DNA from: Pseudomonas botevensis
GTDB taxonomy: Bacteria > Pseudomonadota > Gammaproteobacteria > Pseudomonadales > Pseudomonadaceae
Reading direction: 5' to 3'
Length of the DNA stretch: 64,000 nt
Assembly: GCF_019145475.1 (NCBI RefSeq)
Contig: NZ_JAHTKI010000004.1
Location: 1 to 64,000, forward strand
Made by a program: the position numbers and the translations under genes. Of this stretch, positions 23,177 to 31,289 are shown piece by piece. The notes beneath the pieces are model-generated. The model saw nothing but the letters and a program-made list of their open reading frames with translations. It did no database searches and was not told the DNA's origin. Positions within the stretch are counted from its first letter, which is position 1; each line of letters begins with the position of its first letter.

Positions 23177-24124
23177 ATGAACCCTCAAGCCCTTGCCACT
23201 CTCCAAGCTCACCTGCTGACCGCGCTGACCTCGGCACCGGCCGAAACCCGGCGCCTGTTCCATGGGCGCGGACGCTGCTGGCCGGGACTGGAGCAGCTCA
23301 CCGTCGACTGGCTGCAAGGCGTGGTGCTGGTGTCGCTGTTCAAGGAGCCGGCGGCGGATCAACTGGACGACCTCAAGCGTCTGTTGCTGGCCCTCGGTGA
23401 CAGCGCGCAATGGAAAGACTCCGGTGCCCACACCCTGCTGATCCAGCACCGTTATCTGCCGCAAAACACTGCCGAATGGTTGCTGGGCGAGGAAATCGAC
23501 GAAATGACCATCGTCGAGGGCGGCCTGAAATACCGGGTCGACCTGGGCCGCAAGCAAAACGCCGGGCTGTTTCTCGACATGCGCTACGGGCGCAACTGGG
23601 TGCGCGATCAGGCGGCAGGTCAACGGGTGTTGAACCTGTTTGCCTACACCTGCGGTTTCTCGGTGGCGGCGATCGAGGGCGGCGCCAGCCATGTGGTCAA
23701 TCTCGATATGTCCCGCGCCGCGTTGAGCCGGGGTCGCGACAATCACCGTTTGAACGGCCATGACTTGAGCAAGGTGAGTTTTCTCGGCCACGACCTGTTC
23801 AAGTCCTGGGGCAAGGTAATCAACAGCGGCCCGTATGATCTGGTCATCATCGATCCACCGTCGTTCCAGAAAGGCAGCTTCCTGCTGACCAAGGATTACC
23901 AGCGCGTGCTGCGCCGCCTGCCGGAGCTGCTGACGCCGCAAGGCACGGTGCTGGCGTGCATGAACGATCCGTCGTTCGGGTCGGACTTTTTGATTGATGG
24001 CGTGACCCGCGAGGCGCCGGGCCTGCGCTTCGAACAGCGCCTGGAGAACCCGCCGGAGTTTGCGGACATCGATCCGCAAAGCGGCTTGAAAGCGCTGGTG
24101 TTCAAGCGCACCGAAACCCTCTGA
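23177..24124 (+). CDS. Class I SAM-dependent methyltransferase, RlmI/RlmK-like
   Basis: A 315-residue methyltransferase. The SAM loop is in 'QRVLNLFAYTCGFSVAAIEG', followed by 'HVVNLDMSRAALSRGRDNHR'. 'YDLVIIDPPSFQKGSFLLTK' supplies the catalytic D-P-P-S motif of rRNA/tRNA base methyltransferases. The N-terminal part ('GLKYRVDLGRKQNAGLFLDM') is typical of the RlmI-like 23S rRNA m5C methyltransferase group, but the usual PUA domain is missing. Probably modifies rRNA or a similar nucleic acid. ATG at 23177 is preferred to the TTG just before. Confidence 0.83.
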   Translation: MNPQALATLQAHLLTALTSAPAETRRLFHGRGRCWPGLEQLTVDWLQGVVLVSLFKEPAADQLDDLKRLLLALGDSAQWKDSGAHTLLIQHRYLPQNTAEWLLGEEIDEMTIVEGGLKYRVDLGRKQNAGLFLDMRYGRNWVRDQAAGQRVLNLFAYTCGFSVAAIEGGASHVVNLDMSRAALSRGRDNHRLNGHDLSKVSFLGHDLFKSWGKVINSGPYDLVIIDPPSFQKGSFLLTKDYQRVLRRLPELLTPQGTVLACMNDPSFGSDFLIDGVTREAPGLRFEQRLENPPEFADIDPQSGLKALVFKRTETL

Positions 24125-24142
24125 CCCCACTCCCCCCAGTGG

Positions 24143-24916
24143 TCAACGCGGACGCAACACCAGCGCGAACAATTCGCCATGCCCGGTGACATTGAGCTTG
24201 TAATAGAGGTTGCGCCGATGGACCTTCACGGTCTCCGGCGAGATGTTCATCCGCTGGGCGATAGCCTTGCTGGAAAAGCCTTGCAGGATCAACCGCGCGG
24301 TGTCGATTTCCCGCCCGGTCAGCCGCGCATCGAAACGATCCAGCAACGCTGCCAGGTCACCGACACCCGCTTCGGTGACCGGGCCTTGTGGCGGCAGCAG
24401 TTGCACATGCCGGCGCATCGCCGCCAGCACCCAGTCCCGCACGCAGAGCAAACGCCCCTGCTCCTGTAACTCGAACGCCGTCCTCCGCCCCAGCGACAGA
24501 CCCAGCACGCCGCCATCGACATTGACCATGAACTGCAACTCGTCCGCGCCAACCACCGAGCGGAAGTAGCTCTGGTAATACTCGCTGTGCAGAAACTGGT
24601 CCGGCGCGACCGACGCCAGGCTGTGCAAGCCATCGGCGATCCCGGCGGTGGCGGCCTGATAGAACGGATCGAGCAGGTACATCCCGGCGCTGTAGCCGGC
24701 CAGGTCTTCCTGCTCGTCGGTGCCGCCCTTGCTGTCGAAGTCGATGAGCAATCGTGGCGCCTGCCCGCCGGTCATCAGCGCCACCAGAGCGTTGTCCAGC
24801 GGCACCAGCAGGCGCACGGTGTCCACCAGCGCGCGCCAGAAACCGTCCTGGCCGACGGCGGCGAACACCCGCGCCAGACTCTGGTGAACCGGCAACTCCT
24901 GCAACAACGCGTCCAC
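24143..24916 (-). CDS. LuxR-family transcriptional regulator (solo)
   Basis: A 257-residue regulator. The C-terminal domain (about residues 190-257) is a LuxR/FixJ helix-turn-helix: 'LTGREIDTARLILQGFSSKA' and 'IAQRMNISPETVKVHRRNLY'. The N-terminal part is GAF-like and does not show the residues of a typical acyl-homoserine-lactone pocket. It is divergent from the potF-like gene across 110 bp with inverted ACCCAT/ATGGGT half-sites, so it likely governs that gene and the P1 peptidase. No luxI is present. Confidence 0.85.
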   Translation of the reverse strand: MDALLQELPVHQSLARVFAAVGQDGFWRALVDTVRLLVPLDNALVALMTGGQAPRLLIDFDSKGGTDEQEDLAGYSAGMYLLDPFYQAATAGIADGLHSLASVAPDQFLHSEYYQSYFRSVVGADELQFMVNVDGGVLGLSLGRRTAFELQEQGRLLCVRDWVLAAMRRHVQLLPPQGPVTEAGVGDLAALLDRFDARLTGREIDTARLILQGFSSKAIAQRMNISPETVKVHRRNLYYKLNVTGHGELFALVLRPR

Positions 24917-24935
24917 GCTCTACCCCTTTTGTGTA

Positions 24936-24954
24936 ACCCATGATGGGAATGGGT
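24936..24954. promoter_or_regulatory. CCCAT/ATGGG palindrome plus third half-site between luxR and potF-like genes
   Basis: CCCATGATGGG (24937-24947) is a perfect palindrome with a central G. ATGGGT (24949-24954) adds a further half-site, giving ACCCAT-N7-ATGGGT as a second inverted pair. The site lies 20 bp upstream of the LuxR start and is a good operator candidate for that regulator. Confidence 0.5.
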
Positions 24955-25025
24955 CAGGCGCGGTCGCGCCGATAGGCTGACCACTCCTGTTCATCACCGG
25001 CCGCACAGGCCAGGAGTGCCGCATC

Positions 25026-26127
25026 ATGCGTCGTCATCGTGGGTATATCAACCTGGGCCTGGCGGCCTGTCTGGCCAGTGGATCAATCGCCATGGCGGCC
25101 GATGCGCCGAGCGTGCATGTCTACAACTGGTATGACTACATCGGCCCCGATACCCTGCACGACTTCAAGCGACAGCGGCATCCAGCCGGTGTACGACACC
25201 TTCGACAGCGCCGAAGTGCTGGAAGGCAAACTGCTCACCAGCCGCAGCGGCTACGACGTGGTGGTGGCAAGCAACTACAGCCTGCCGACCCTGATCAAGG
25301 CCGGCGCCCTCGCCCCGTTGCCGCGCGAGCAACTGCCGGGCTGGAAAAACCTCGACAGCGACCTGCTGGGCAAACTCGCCAACAACGACCCCGGCAACCA
25401 ATACGCTGTGCCCTATCTGTGGGGCACCAACGGCATCGGCTACAACGTCGACAAGGTGCGCGCCGCCCTCGGTGACCAGGCGCCGGTGGATTCCTGGGAT
25501 CTGGTGTTCAAGGAAGAGAACCTCGCAAAACTTGGCGAGTGCGGTGTGGCGATGCTCGACTCGCCCTCGGAAATGCTGCCGGTGGCCCTGCATTACCTGG
25601 GCCTACCGCCCAACAGCACTAATCCCGAGGACTACAAGAAGGCCGAGGCGCTGCTGCTGAAACTACGTCCGCACATTGCCTACTTCAACTCGTCGAAATT
25701 CATCAGCGACCTGTCCAACGGCAATATCTGCGTGGCGGTCGGCTGGTCCGGGGCGATGCTTGAAGCCAAGACCAACGCCGAGCAGGCCGGCAACGGCGTG
25801 AAGATCGCCTACAGCCTGCCGAAGGAAGGCGCACCGGTGTGGTTCGACACGCTGGTGCTGCTCAAGGATGCGCCGAACCGCCCCCAGGGCCTGGCATTCA
25901 TCGACTATCTGCTGCACCCGGAGGTGATCGCACCGGTCAGCGATCACCTGTCCTATCCGAACGGCAACCGCGCCGCCACCGCGCTGGTCGCTGCGGCCAC
26001 TCGCGACAATCCGGCGGTATATCCGCCAGCAGCGGCCATGGCCACGCTGTACACCCTCGAACCGTTGCCCAAAGCCACCGAGCGGGTACGCACCCGGGTG
26101 TGGAGCAAGGTCAAGAACGGCCAGTAA
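25026..26127 (+). pseudogene. PotF/SpuD-like polyamine-binding protein gene with a frameshift
   Basis: The first frame from ATG 25026 has a signal peptide and 'VHVYNWYDYIGPDTLHDFKR', then the reading frame switches. The rest ('GIQPVYDTFDSAEVLEGKLL' to '..TRVWSKVKNGQ') is only open in the +1 frame. Comparison of the expected 'DFKRDSGIQPVYDTF' with the DNA at 25165-25180 shows that two bases, CG, appear to be missing after GACTTCAAG. Joined, the protein would be about 367 residues, the full family length. The gene would bind putrescine or spermidine. It may be a real frameshift, a strain pseudogene, or a sequencing error. The homologous region is otherwise well preserved, so the change is recent. 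Confidence 0.85.
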
Positions 26128-26187
26128 ACACACCGCCCCCACAGAGGGGATGAGTAACCCGTCAGATTTCCATTGAGAGAACCATCG

Positions 26188-27306
26188 ATGAAACCACGTG
26201 CCCGCGACCTCGATATCCGCATCGGTCAACTGTCACCCGGCCCGCTCAACGCCATCACCGACGTGCCCGGCGTGCGGGTCGGTCACAGCAATGTCCGGGG
26301 GCGCAGCGCCGCCGGGCGCGACATCTGCACCGGCGTCACCCTGATCGAACCCCGCGTCGGCTCGACCAACCGGCAACCGTGCTTCGCCGGGGTCCATGTG
26401 CTCAACGGCAACGGTGATGCCACCGGGCTGGAATGGATTCGTGAAGCCGGACTACTGACCAGCCCGATCGCCTTCACCAACACCCATAGCCTGGGCGTGG
26501 TGCGCGATGCCTTGATTGCGCTGGATCGAGCGCAGCAACCGGATGACGGGCGGCTCTACTGGAACATGCCGGTGGTGCTGGAAACCTTCGACGGCCTGCT
26601 CAACGATATCAATGGTTTTCACGTAACCGCCGAGCATGTTGCCGAAGCGTCACGCAACGCCGCTGATGGCCCGGTACAGGAGGGCGCAGTGGGCGGCGGC
26701 AGCGGAATGATCTGCCATGAGTTCAAGGGCGGCATCGGCACCGCTTCACGCCGGTTGAACAGCGCCCGGGGCGGTTGGACGGTGGGCGCCATCGTCCAGG
26801 CCAACCATGGTGTTCGTCGCGAATTGCGGGTCGATGGCTATCCGGTCGGGCGTTACATGGCGCGTGAGGATTCGCCCTTTCTGCGCGCCGCGTTGCCGCA
26901 TCCCGGGATGGGCTCGATCGTGATCTGCCTGGCCACCGACGCACCGCTGCTGCCGCACCAATGCACCCGCCTGGCACAACGGGCCAGCCTCGGTCTGGCG
27001 CGTACCGGCGGCGGTAACGAAGACCACAGCGGCGACATTTTCATCGCGTTCTCCACCGGTAACGCGCAGATCCCGCCCGCCGCCTACGAAAGCCAGGGCG
27101 CACCGACCTGCGACGGTTTGCGCATGGTCAACAACGACCATATCAGCGAGCTGTTCCTGGCCGCGACCGAAGCGGTGGAAGAGGCGATCATCAACGCCTT
27201 GCTCGCCAGCAACAGCACCGAAGGCAATGGCCATTCAGTGCCGGGGCTGGAGGGTGCGACGCTGTTGAGCGCACTGGAAAAGGCAGGCTGGCGCGGGTCT
27301 TTGTAA
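26188..27306 (+). CDS. P1-family (DmpA/BapA-like) N-terminal-nucleophile aminopeptidase
   Basis: A 372-residue precursor of the P1 peptidase family (S58 clan). Blocks are 'NAITDVPGVRVGHSNVRG', 'VGGGSGMICHEFKGGIGTAS' and 'GLARTGGGNEDHSGDIFIAF', the last holding the cleavage-and-nucleophile region (Ser in 'HSGD' is the likely N-terminal nucleophile after self-processing). Relatives release N-terminal D-amino acids or beta-peptides. No leader peptide is seen, so it is cytoplasmic. It follows the potF-like gene by 60 bp on the same strand and probably handles what that system imports. Confidence 0.88.
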   Translation: MKPRARDLDIRIGQLSPGPLNAITDVPGVRVGHSNVRGRSAAGRDICTGVTLIEPRVGSTNRQPCFAGVHVLNGNGDATGLEWIREAGLLTSPIAFTNTHSLGVVRDALIALDRAQQPDDGRLYWNMPVVLETFDGLLNDINGFHVTAEHVAEASRNAADGPVQEGAVGGGSGMICHEFKGGIGTASRRLNSARGGWTVGAIVQANHGVRRELRVDGYPVGRYMAREDSPFLRAALPHPGMGSIVICLATDAPLLPHQCTRLAQRASLGLARTGGGNEDHSGDIFIAFSTGNAQIPPAAYESQGAPTCDGLRMVNNDHISELFLAATEAVEEAIINALLASNSTEGNGHSVPGLEGATLLSALEKAGWRGSL

Positions 27307-27323
27307 CAACACGCCACCTCATG

Positions 27324-27344
27324 GTGGGAGCAAGCCACTCCCAC
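27324..27344 (+). terminator. REP-like hairpin GTGGGAG/CTCCCAC
   Basis: GTGGGAG (27324-27330) and CTCCCAC (27338-27344) flank CAAGCCA, a short derivative of the local REP palindrome. It lies 18 bp after the P1 peptidase stop and may act as transcript end; there is no U-run. Confidence 0.45.
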
Positions 27345-27438
27345 ACTGTTTTGGGCTGTTACCGACACGGCTGTGTGACGCAAAACCCTGGGCGGGATGG
27401 GTGCTCGAAAGCACCAGAAAACAGCTGACTGACGGTAC

Positions 27439-27467
27439 TTGAGCGCCTCCTCGCACCTTCCTACGAT
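27439..27467 (+). promoter_or_regulatory. Sigma-70-like promoter for the candidate small RNA
   Basis: TTGAGC (27439-27444) and TACGAT (27462-27467) are separated by exactly 17 bp, each matching four of six consensus bases. A start near 27474 would put the first hairpin at the RNA 5' end. Weak by score but correctly placed relative to the terminator. Confidence 0.4.
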
Positions 27468-27471
27468 GGAG

Positions 27472-27614
27472 CTACGCAGTCATTGGGTTCGCCCAATCGC
27501 CGCGTAGACGCGGGTGTACTGAACCCCAATCAAGCCCGCGTCTGGCTTCATGCGCATCTTGAGCCTCACGGGCTCCACTTCCTCCCCATCGAAGAGTCTT
27601 GAGGCTCTTTTTTT
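27472..27614 (+). ncRNA. Candidate structured small RNA with intrinsic terminator
   Basis: This 323-bp gene-free region contains four successive potential hairpins. Hairpin 1 has CTACGC/GCGTAG (27472-27477/27502-27507) enclosing ATTGGG-TTCG-CCCAAT (27482-27497, a UUCG tetraloop). Hairpin 2 has GACGCGGG/CCCGCGTC (27507-27514/27535-27542). Hairpin 3 has GAGCC/GGCTC (27561-27565/27571-27575). Last, a terminator stem AAGAGTC/GGCTCTT (27592-27598/27603-27609) with U-run to 27614. A long-range CGATGG/CCATCG pair (27464-27469/27586-27591) could close a multibranch fold if the RNA starts further upstream. ATTGGGTT can also pair with AACCCCAAT at 27522-27530. I do not recognise the family; a trans-acting sRNA or C4-like antisense RNA are options. 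Confidence 0.6.
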
Positions 27615-27629
27615 GTCTGTGCGAAAGGC

Positions 27630-28316
27630 TCAGTGCAGGGTCATTCGCTGGCGAACAAAGGCTTCGGTCTGGCGGGTCACCTGATCCAGATGCCGGTCCC
27701 GCTGCTTCTCGGCATCGAGCATCGCCCGCTTGCCGTGCTTTTGCAGCAGGTAGGTGTGGATCTGCTGCACCTCCAGCGAACGGTAGATCGGTGTCGTGTC
27801 GATGAATCCGCGCAGGCCGTTGCTGCGGTAATGCCGGGTGCTCATCAGCACCTGGGTTTCACGCTGGCCGATCACCTCAAAGCCCAGCGCTTCGAAATAC
27901 GCGACCTTGCCGACGCTGCAAGTCAGCTCCGCATGCGGGAAACGCGCAAGCATCTCGCCGATCATCGCCCGCGCCACACCCTGACGCCGATACCCCTCGC
28001 GCACCGCCAGATAGGCGACGTTGCACGCCTCCCAATCGCCCTGCACCGGCAGGTACAACAGGAAGCCGATCACCTGTTCCGGGTCGTCCTCGTCGGTGGC
28101 GACCAGCAGTTCCACTTCCGTGCCCTTCTCGCCGTTCAAGGCCTCCAGGTACAGATGCACCTCGTAGCCGACCGCGTACTGATAGACGTTGTAGAGCAGA
28201 TTGCTCGGGCCAAGTCCGACCGCGCTGATGTCGGTCAGGTAGTCGACCACCATTTGCAGGATCTGGCTGTTGACGCCTTCGGGGCATGGGGATTTGTAGT
28301 GGGTGATGCGGGGCAT
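27630..28316 (-). CDS. GNAT-family N-acetyltransferase
   Basis: A 228-residue GNAT protein. The acetyl-CoA pyrophosphate loop is 'REGYRRQGVARAMIGEMLAR', preceded by 'VIGFLLYLPVQGDWEACNVA' (strands 3-4). The C-terminal extension of about 90 residues ('RGFIDTTPIYRSLEVQQIHT' onward) is helical and charged and unusual for a simple GNAT. Substrate not predictable. Its stop lies 16 bp beyond the U-run of the candidate RNA, which therefore ends convergently against it. Confidence 0.85.
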   Translation of the reverse strand: MPRITHYKSPCPEGVNSQILQMVVDYLTDISAVGLGPSNLLYNVYQYAVGYEVHLYLEALNGEKGTEVELLVATDEDDPEQVIGFLLYLPVQGDWEACNVAYLAVREGYRRQGVARAMIGEMLARFPHAELTCSVGKVAYFEALGFEVIGQRETQVLMSTRHYRSNGLRGFIDTTPIYRSLEVQQIHTYLLQKHGKRAMLDAEKQRDRHLDQVTRQTEAFVRQRMTLH

Positions 28317-28473
28317 GGCGGGTGAACTCCAACGCTGAAAACGGGTTGCCGACGACCTGGCCGCTGGCGAACAGCGCCATCATACCCCGCGGCGGCCCGG
28401 ACACTGGCTAAAGTTGCCCGGCGTCGCGCCGATGCAACGTTTCCCCTCATTCCAAAAAACGAAGGATCGTCCG

Positions 28474-28959
28474 ATGTTCCACCCGCGCGAAGCCCAGCGA
28501 GATCACCTCTACAACCGTATCGTCATGCTCACCGTGGCTTGTTGCGTGGTCTTGCTGTTGGCCGGGATGGCCCGTCATCAGGGCATCCGCTATGGCGCGT
28601 TGCAGTTCAATGCGATGCAGGTCAGCGGCACCGTCACGGCGCTGGAAGAGATCCTGTTGAACGACAACGGCAAAATCATTCACTACCGCTACACCGACGA
28701 GCAGGGTCTCAGCCACGACGATCAATACGCCGACGAACGCTACGCCGAGCACACCCAATATGAAGTCGGCGGATCGATTGCGTTGCTGGTGTCGCGCTGG
28801 TTGCCGAAACAGAACGCCATCGCCAGCGAACTGCACAGCTATCGTCCGAGCTTCTACATCATGACCGGCGGCCTGTTGCTCGCGGTGCTGTTCCTGCTGA
28901 TCTCGGGGCGCACGTTCTGGCAGATTCAGGCGATGAAAGACCAGGACCGCTACTACTGA
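28474..28959 (+). CDS. Membrane protein with DUF3592-like domain
   Basis: A 161-residue protein with two transmembrane segments (about residues 16-32 and 128-145) around a periplasmic beta-rich part ('MQVSGTVTALEEILLNDNGK' and 'IHYRYTDEQGLSHDDQYADE'), a layout seen in DUF3592-type proteins. ATG at 28474 follows GAAGGATCG. Function unknown. It is divergent from the GNAT gene across about 157 bp. Confidence 0.72.
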   Translation: MFHPREAQRDHLYNRIVMLTVACCVVLLLAGMARHQGIRYGALQFNAMQVSGTVTALEEILLNDNGKIIHYRYTDEQGLSHDDQYADERYAEHTQYEVGGSIALLVSRWLPKQNAIASELHSYRPSFYIMTGGLLLAVLFLLISGRTFWQIQAMKDQDRYY

Positions 28960-29009
28960 GCCCTCGCCCGTCGCCCTCAAATTCTCCCTGAAGAAAATTT
29001 CATCTGCCC

Positions 29010-29038
29010 GACGCCGGATCTTTCGCCAATCCGGCGTC
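29010..29038. terminator. Hairpin GACGCCGGAT/ATCCGGCGTC
   Basis: The perfect 10-bp inverted repeat GACGCCGGAT (29010-29019) / ATCCGGCGTC (29029-29038) with a 9-nt loop lies between the DUF3592-like gene and the repeat-motif protein. No U-run; likely a weak terminator or structural element. Confidence 0.5.
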
Positions 29039-29087
29039 CAATTCTTCAGCTGCGTTCAATTCCCGACGCAGGCCCTGAGGAGTTGTC

Positions 29088-29399
29088 ATGAACGTTTTGC
29101 GTTCCCTGTTCAAATTGCTGCTGGTGCCGTTGACGCTCGCCGCCCTGTCGAGTGCGCCGGCATTTGCCCAGCCCGAAGTCATCATCCGCGAAGCGCCACC
29201 GCCGATGCGCATGGAACCCATGCCCGGCGCACGGCCCGGTTATGCCTGGGATCGCGGCCACTGGCGCTGGGAAGGACGCGGTTACGCCTGGGTGCCGGGG
29301 CACTGGCAGCCGGTGCGTCACGGCGCGCGCTGGGAGCCGGGCCATTGGCAGGCACGCGGGCCGAACTGGTACTGGATTGAAGGCCATTGGGTGCGTTGA
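29088..29399 (+). CDS. Exported WXXGXW-repeat (YXWGXW-type) protein
   Basis: A 103-residue protein with signal peptide 1-27 ('SSAPAFA|QPEVI'). The mature part is Trp/Pro/Arg-rich with serial 'W-x2-G-x-W' motifs: 'WDRGHWRW', 'WVPGHWQP', 'WEPGHWQA' and 'WIEGHWVR', evenly spaced by about 10-15 residues. Small repeat proteins of this kind are envelope-associated with no known biochemical role. TGAGGAG lies 7 bp upstream of ATG. The next gene encodes a lipoprotein with the same motif, so they form a two-gene unit. Confidence 0.85.
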   Translation: MNVLRSLFKLLLVPLTLAALSSAPAFAQPEVIIREAPPPMRMEPMPGARPGYAWDRGHWRWEGRGYAWVPGHWQPVRHGARWEPGHWQARGPNWYWIEGHWVR

Positions 29400-29441
29400 T
29401 CGCCCATCCGCCAATCCCTCTCATCGACCAGGAATCCAATC

Positions 29442-29654
29442 ATGTCGCGAACCTTGAAAACCCTGCTTGGCGCCACGCTGGTGGCAATCACCCTGTCCGG
29501 CTGCATCGTCGCCCCGGCCCGTCCGCACCGGCCACCGCCGCCGGTGGAAGTGGTGCCGGTCATGCCTGCGCCGGGCTATCACTGGGTCGCCGGCCACTAC
29601 CGCTGGGGCGGTGGCGAATGGCGCTGGGTGCCGGGGCACTGGCGCGCCTATTGA
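29442..29654 (+). CDS. Small WXXGXW-repeat lipoprotein
   Basis: A 70-residue predicted lipoprotein. The lipobox is 'VAITLSGC' (Cys21), followed by a proline-rich linker 'APARPHRPPPPVEVVPVMPA' and two 'W-x2-G-x-(W/Y)' motifs, 'WVAGHYRW' and 'WVPGHWRA'. It is 42 bp after the larger WXXGXW protein and probably co-expressed. Asp is absent at +2, so outer-membrane sorting is expected. Function unknown. Confidence 0.82.
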   Translation: MSRTLKTLLGATLVAITLSGCIVAPARPHRPPPPVEVVPVMPAPGYHWVAGHYRWGGGEWRWVPGHWRAY

Positions 29655-29660
29655 GGCCCG

Positions 29661-30218
29661 TCACTGCTGGGGCGCCACCACTTTGAACTTGATGTCGATG
29701 TCCTTCGACACCACGGTGTCCGCCCACTCCCCCGCGCCGAGGCTGAACTCGTCACGCTTGAGCACCAGTTCACCGTCGAAGATGCCGATGCCGCTGCCAG
29801 GCTTGAGCCGCACCGGCACCTGCACGTCGCGGGTGATGCCTTTGAGGGTGAGCCGGCCGGCGATCAGGTATTGGTTGTCGCCGACCTGACTGAAACGGGT
29901 CGACTCGAACAGCGCCACCGGAAACTGCGCGGTGTCGAACCACGCCGGTTTCACCAGCTCGGTGTTGGCATCTTCACTGCCGGCGTCGATGCTGGTGAGG
30001 TCGATGTGCAGCGTGGTACGGGCGCCGGCGAGGTTGGCGGTGTCGAACTCAAGGGTGGCCTCGAACTTGCCGAACGTGCCGTACATCCGCGAGCCCATCT
30101 GGTTGTAGGTGAAACTGATCTGGCTGGCGGTGGTGTTGACTCGGGTGTACTCGACCGCCTGCGCCGCCGGCATCACGATCAGGCAACACACGGCAGCCAA
30201 CAACCATCGGATCGACAT
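29661..30218 (-). CDS. YceI-family periplasmic protein
   Basis: A 185-residue lipocalin-like YceI protein with signal peptide 1-21 ('VMPAAQA|VEYTR'). Family blocks are 'SQISFTYNQMGSRMYGTFGK', 'DTAQFPVALFESTRFSQVGD' and 'YLIAGRLTLKGITRDVQVPV'. Members bind isoprenoid quinone or amide-type lipids. Convergent with the preceding lipoprotein gene, 6 bp apart; next gene on its 5' side is a LysR regulator on the same strand. Confidence 0.88.
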   Translation of the reverse strand: MSIRWLLAAVCCLIVMPAAQAVEYTRVNTTASQISFTYNQMGSRMYGTFGKFEATLEFDTANLAGARTTLHIDLTSIDAGSEDANTELVKPAWFDTAQFPVALFESTRFSQVGDNQYLIAGRLTLKGITRDVQVPVRLKPGSGIGIFDGELVLKRDEFSLGAGEWADTVVSKDIDIKFKVVAPQQ

Positions 30219-30272
30219 GGGATTCTCCGGCGCCGGAATGGGCCTCGATTGACTTAAGCAAACAACCGCCGG

Positions 30273-31166
30273 TTATGCCATCCGCGCCTTCAAGTAATCG
30301 ATCAGCGCGGTGACCTTGGGGGATGGCAAATGCTCGCGGGCGGTCACCGCATTGAGGTCCTGGGGCGGGCCGGTCCACTCCGGCAGCACCCGCACCAGCC
30401 GCCCGGCCCGGACATCGGCATCCATGCTCTGCTCCATCGCCAGGCTCAACCCTTCCCCGGCCAGCAGCGAGTCGTGCAACAGCGCCGGATCGTTGGCGAG
30501 AATCGACGGTTCGACCCGGTAATCCTTCAGCCGCGCACCGCCCCGACGCAGCGGCCAGACATAGCCGACATCGCGTCGGGCCTGATGCAGGATCAGTGTC
30601 TGATGCTGCAGCAGTTCCTCGGGGCTGGCCGGCTGACCGTGGCGCGCGAGGTAATCCGGCGCGGCAAAAATACCCGTGGGGAAACTCGCCAGACGCCGGG
30701 CGATCAGGCTCGAATCCGGCAGGCTGCCGAGGCGCAGGGCGACGTCGATCTCTTCCGCGACCAGATCCAGCGGCACATGGGACGCAAGAATCTCCAGACG
30801 AATTTCCGGGTACGCCCGGCGAAACCCCGCCAGCATCGGCGCAAACCAATGGGCGCCAAAAGAAAACGGCACCGTGACCCGCAACCAGCCACGCGGGCCG
30901 TCGCGCAACTGATGCACCGCGCGCTCGGCGTGTTCCAGGGTGTCGGCGATGGTCCGGCACTGCTCGTAATACACCGCGCCGGCCTCGGTCAGGCTCAACT
31001 GGCGGGTGGTGCGGCGCAGCAACTGGACGCCGATCGCCTGTTCCAGCTCGCGCACCCGTCGGCTGACCGTAGTCTTGGGGATCTGCAACGCATGGGCGGC
31101 GGCGGTGAAACTGCCGAGGCGCACCACCCGCACAAATACCAGCGTGTCATTCAAATCGCGGATCAT
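30273..31166 (-). CDS. LysR-family transcriptional regulator, divergent from amidase
   Basis: A 297-residue LysR regulator of the CrgA/PtxR-like group. Helix-turn-helix at about residues 3-62 ('FTAAAHALQIPKTTVSRRVR' and 'GVQLLRRTTRQLSLTEAGA'), then the co-inducer domain. ATG at 31166 is used; the earlier Met leaves an unsupported N-terminal extension. It is divergent from the amidase gene across 123 bp, so it most likely controls it. Confidence 0.9.
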   Translation of the reverse strand: MIRDLNDTLVFVRVVRLGSFTAAAHALQIPKTTVSRRVRELEQAIGVQLLRRTTRQLSLTEAGAVYYEQCRTIADTLEHAERAVHQLRDGPRGWLRVTVPFSFGAHWFAPMLAGFRRAYPEIRLEILASHVPLDLVAEEIDVALRLGSLPDSSLIARRLASFPTGIFAAPDYLARHGQPASPEELLQHQTLILHQARRDVGYVWPLRRGGARLKDYRVEPSILANDPALLHDSLLAGEGLSLAMEQSMDADVRAGRLVRVLPEWTGPPQDLNAVTAREHLPSPKVTALIDYLKARMA

Positions 31167-31289
31167 TCGAGGCCCTTCCCGAGAGGCACAGGATTGTGCC
31201 ACTGACGGCACATTGCATGCCGCGATTATGGGCTAATCACGACGAGGCACGCGACCTAAGATCGAGACTTCTCACCTGGAGTCTCCACG

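Noticed and set aside
25039-26127. The +1-frame reading of the PotF-like gene as an independent gene
   Set aside because: It begins inside the family domain and has no leader; it is the 3' part of a frameshifted gene.
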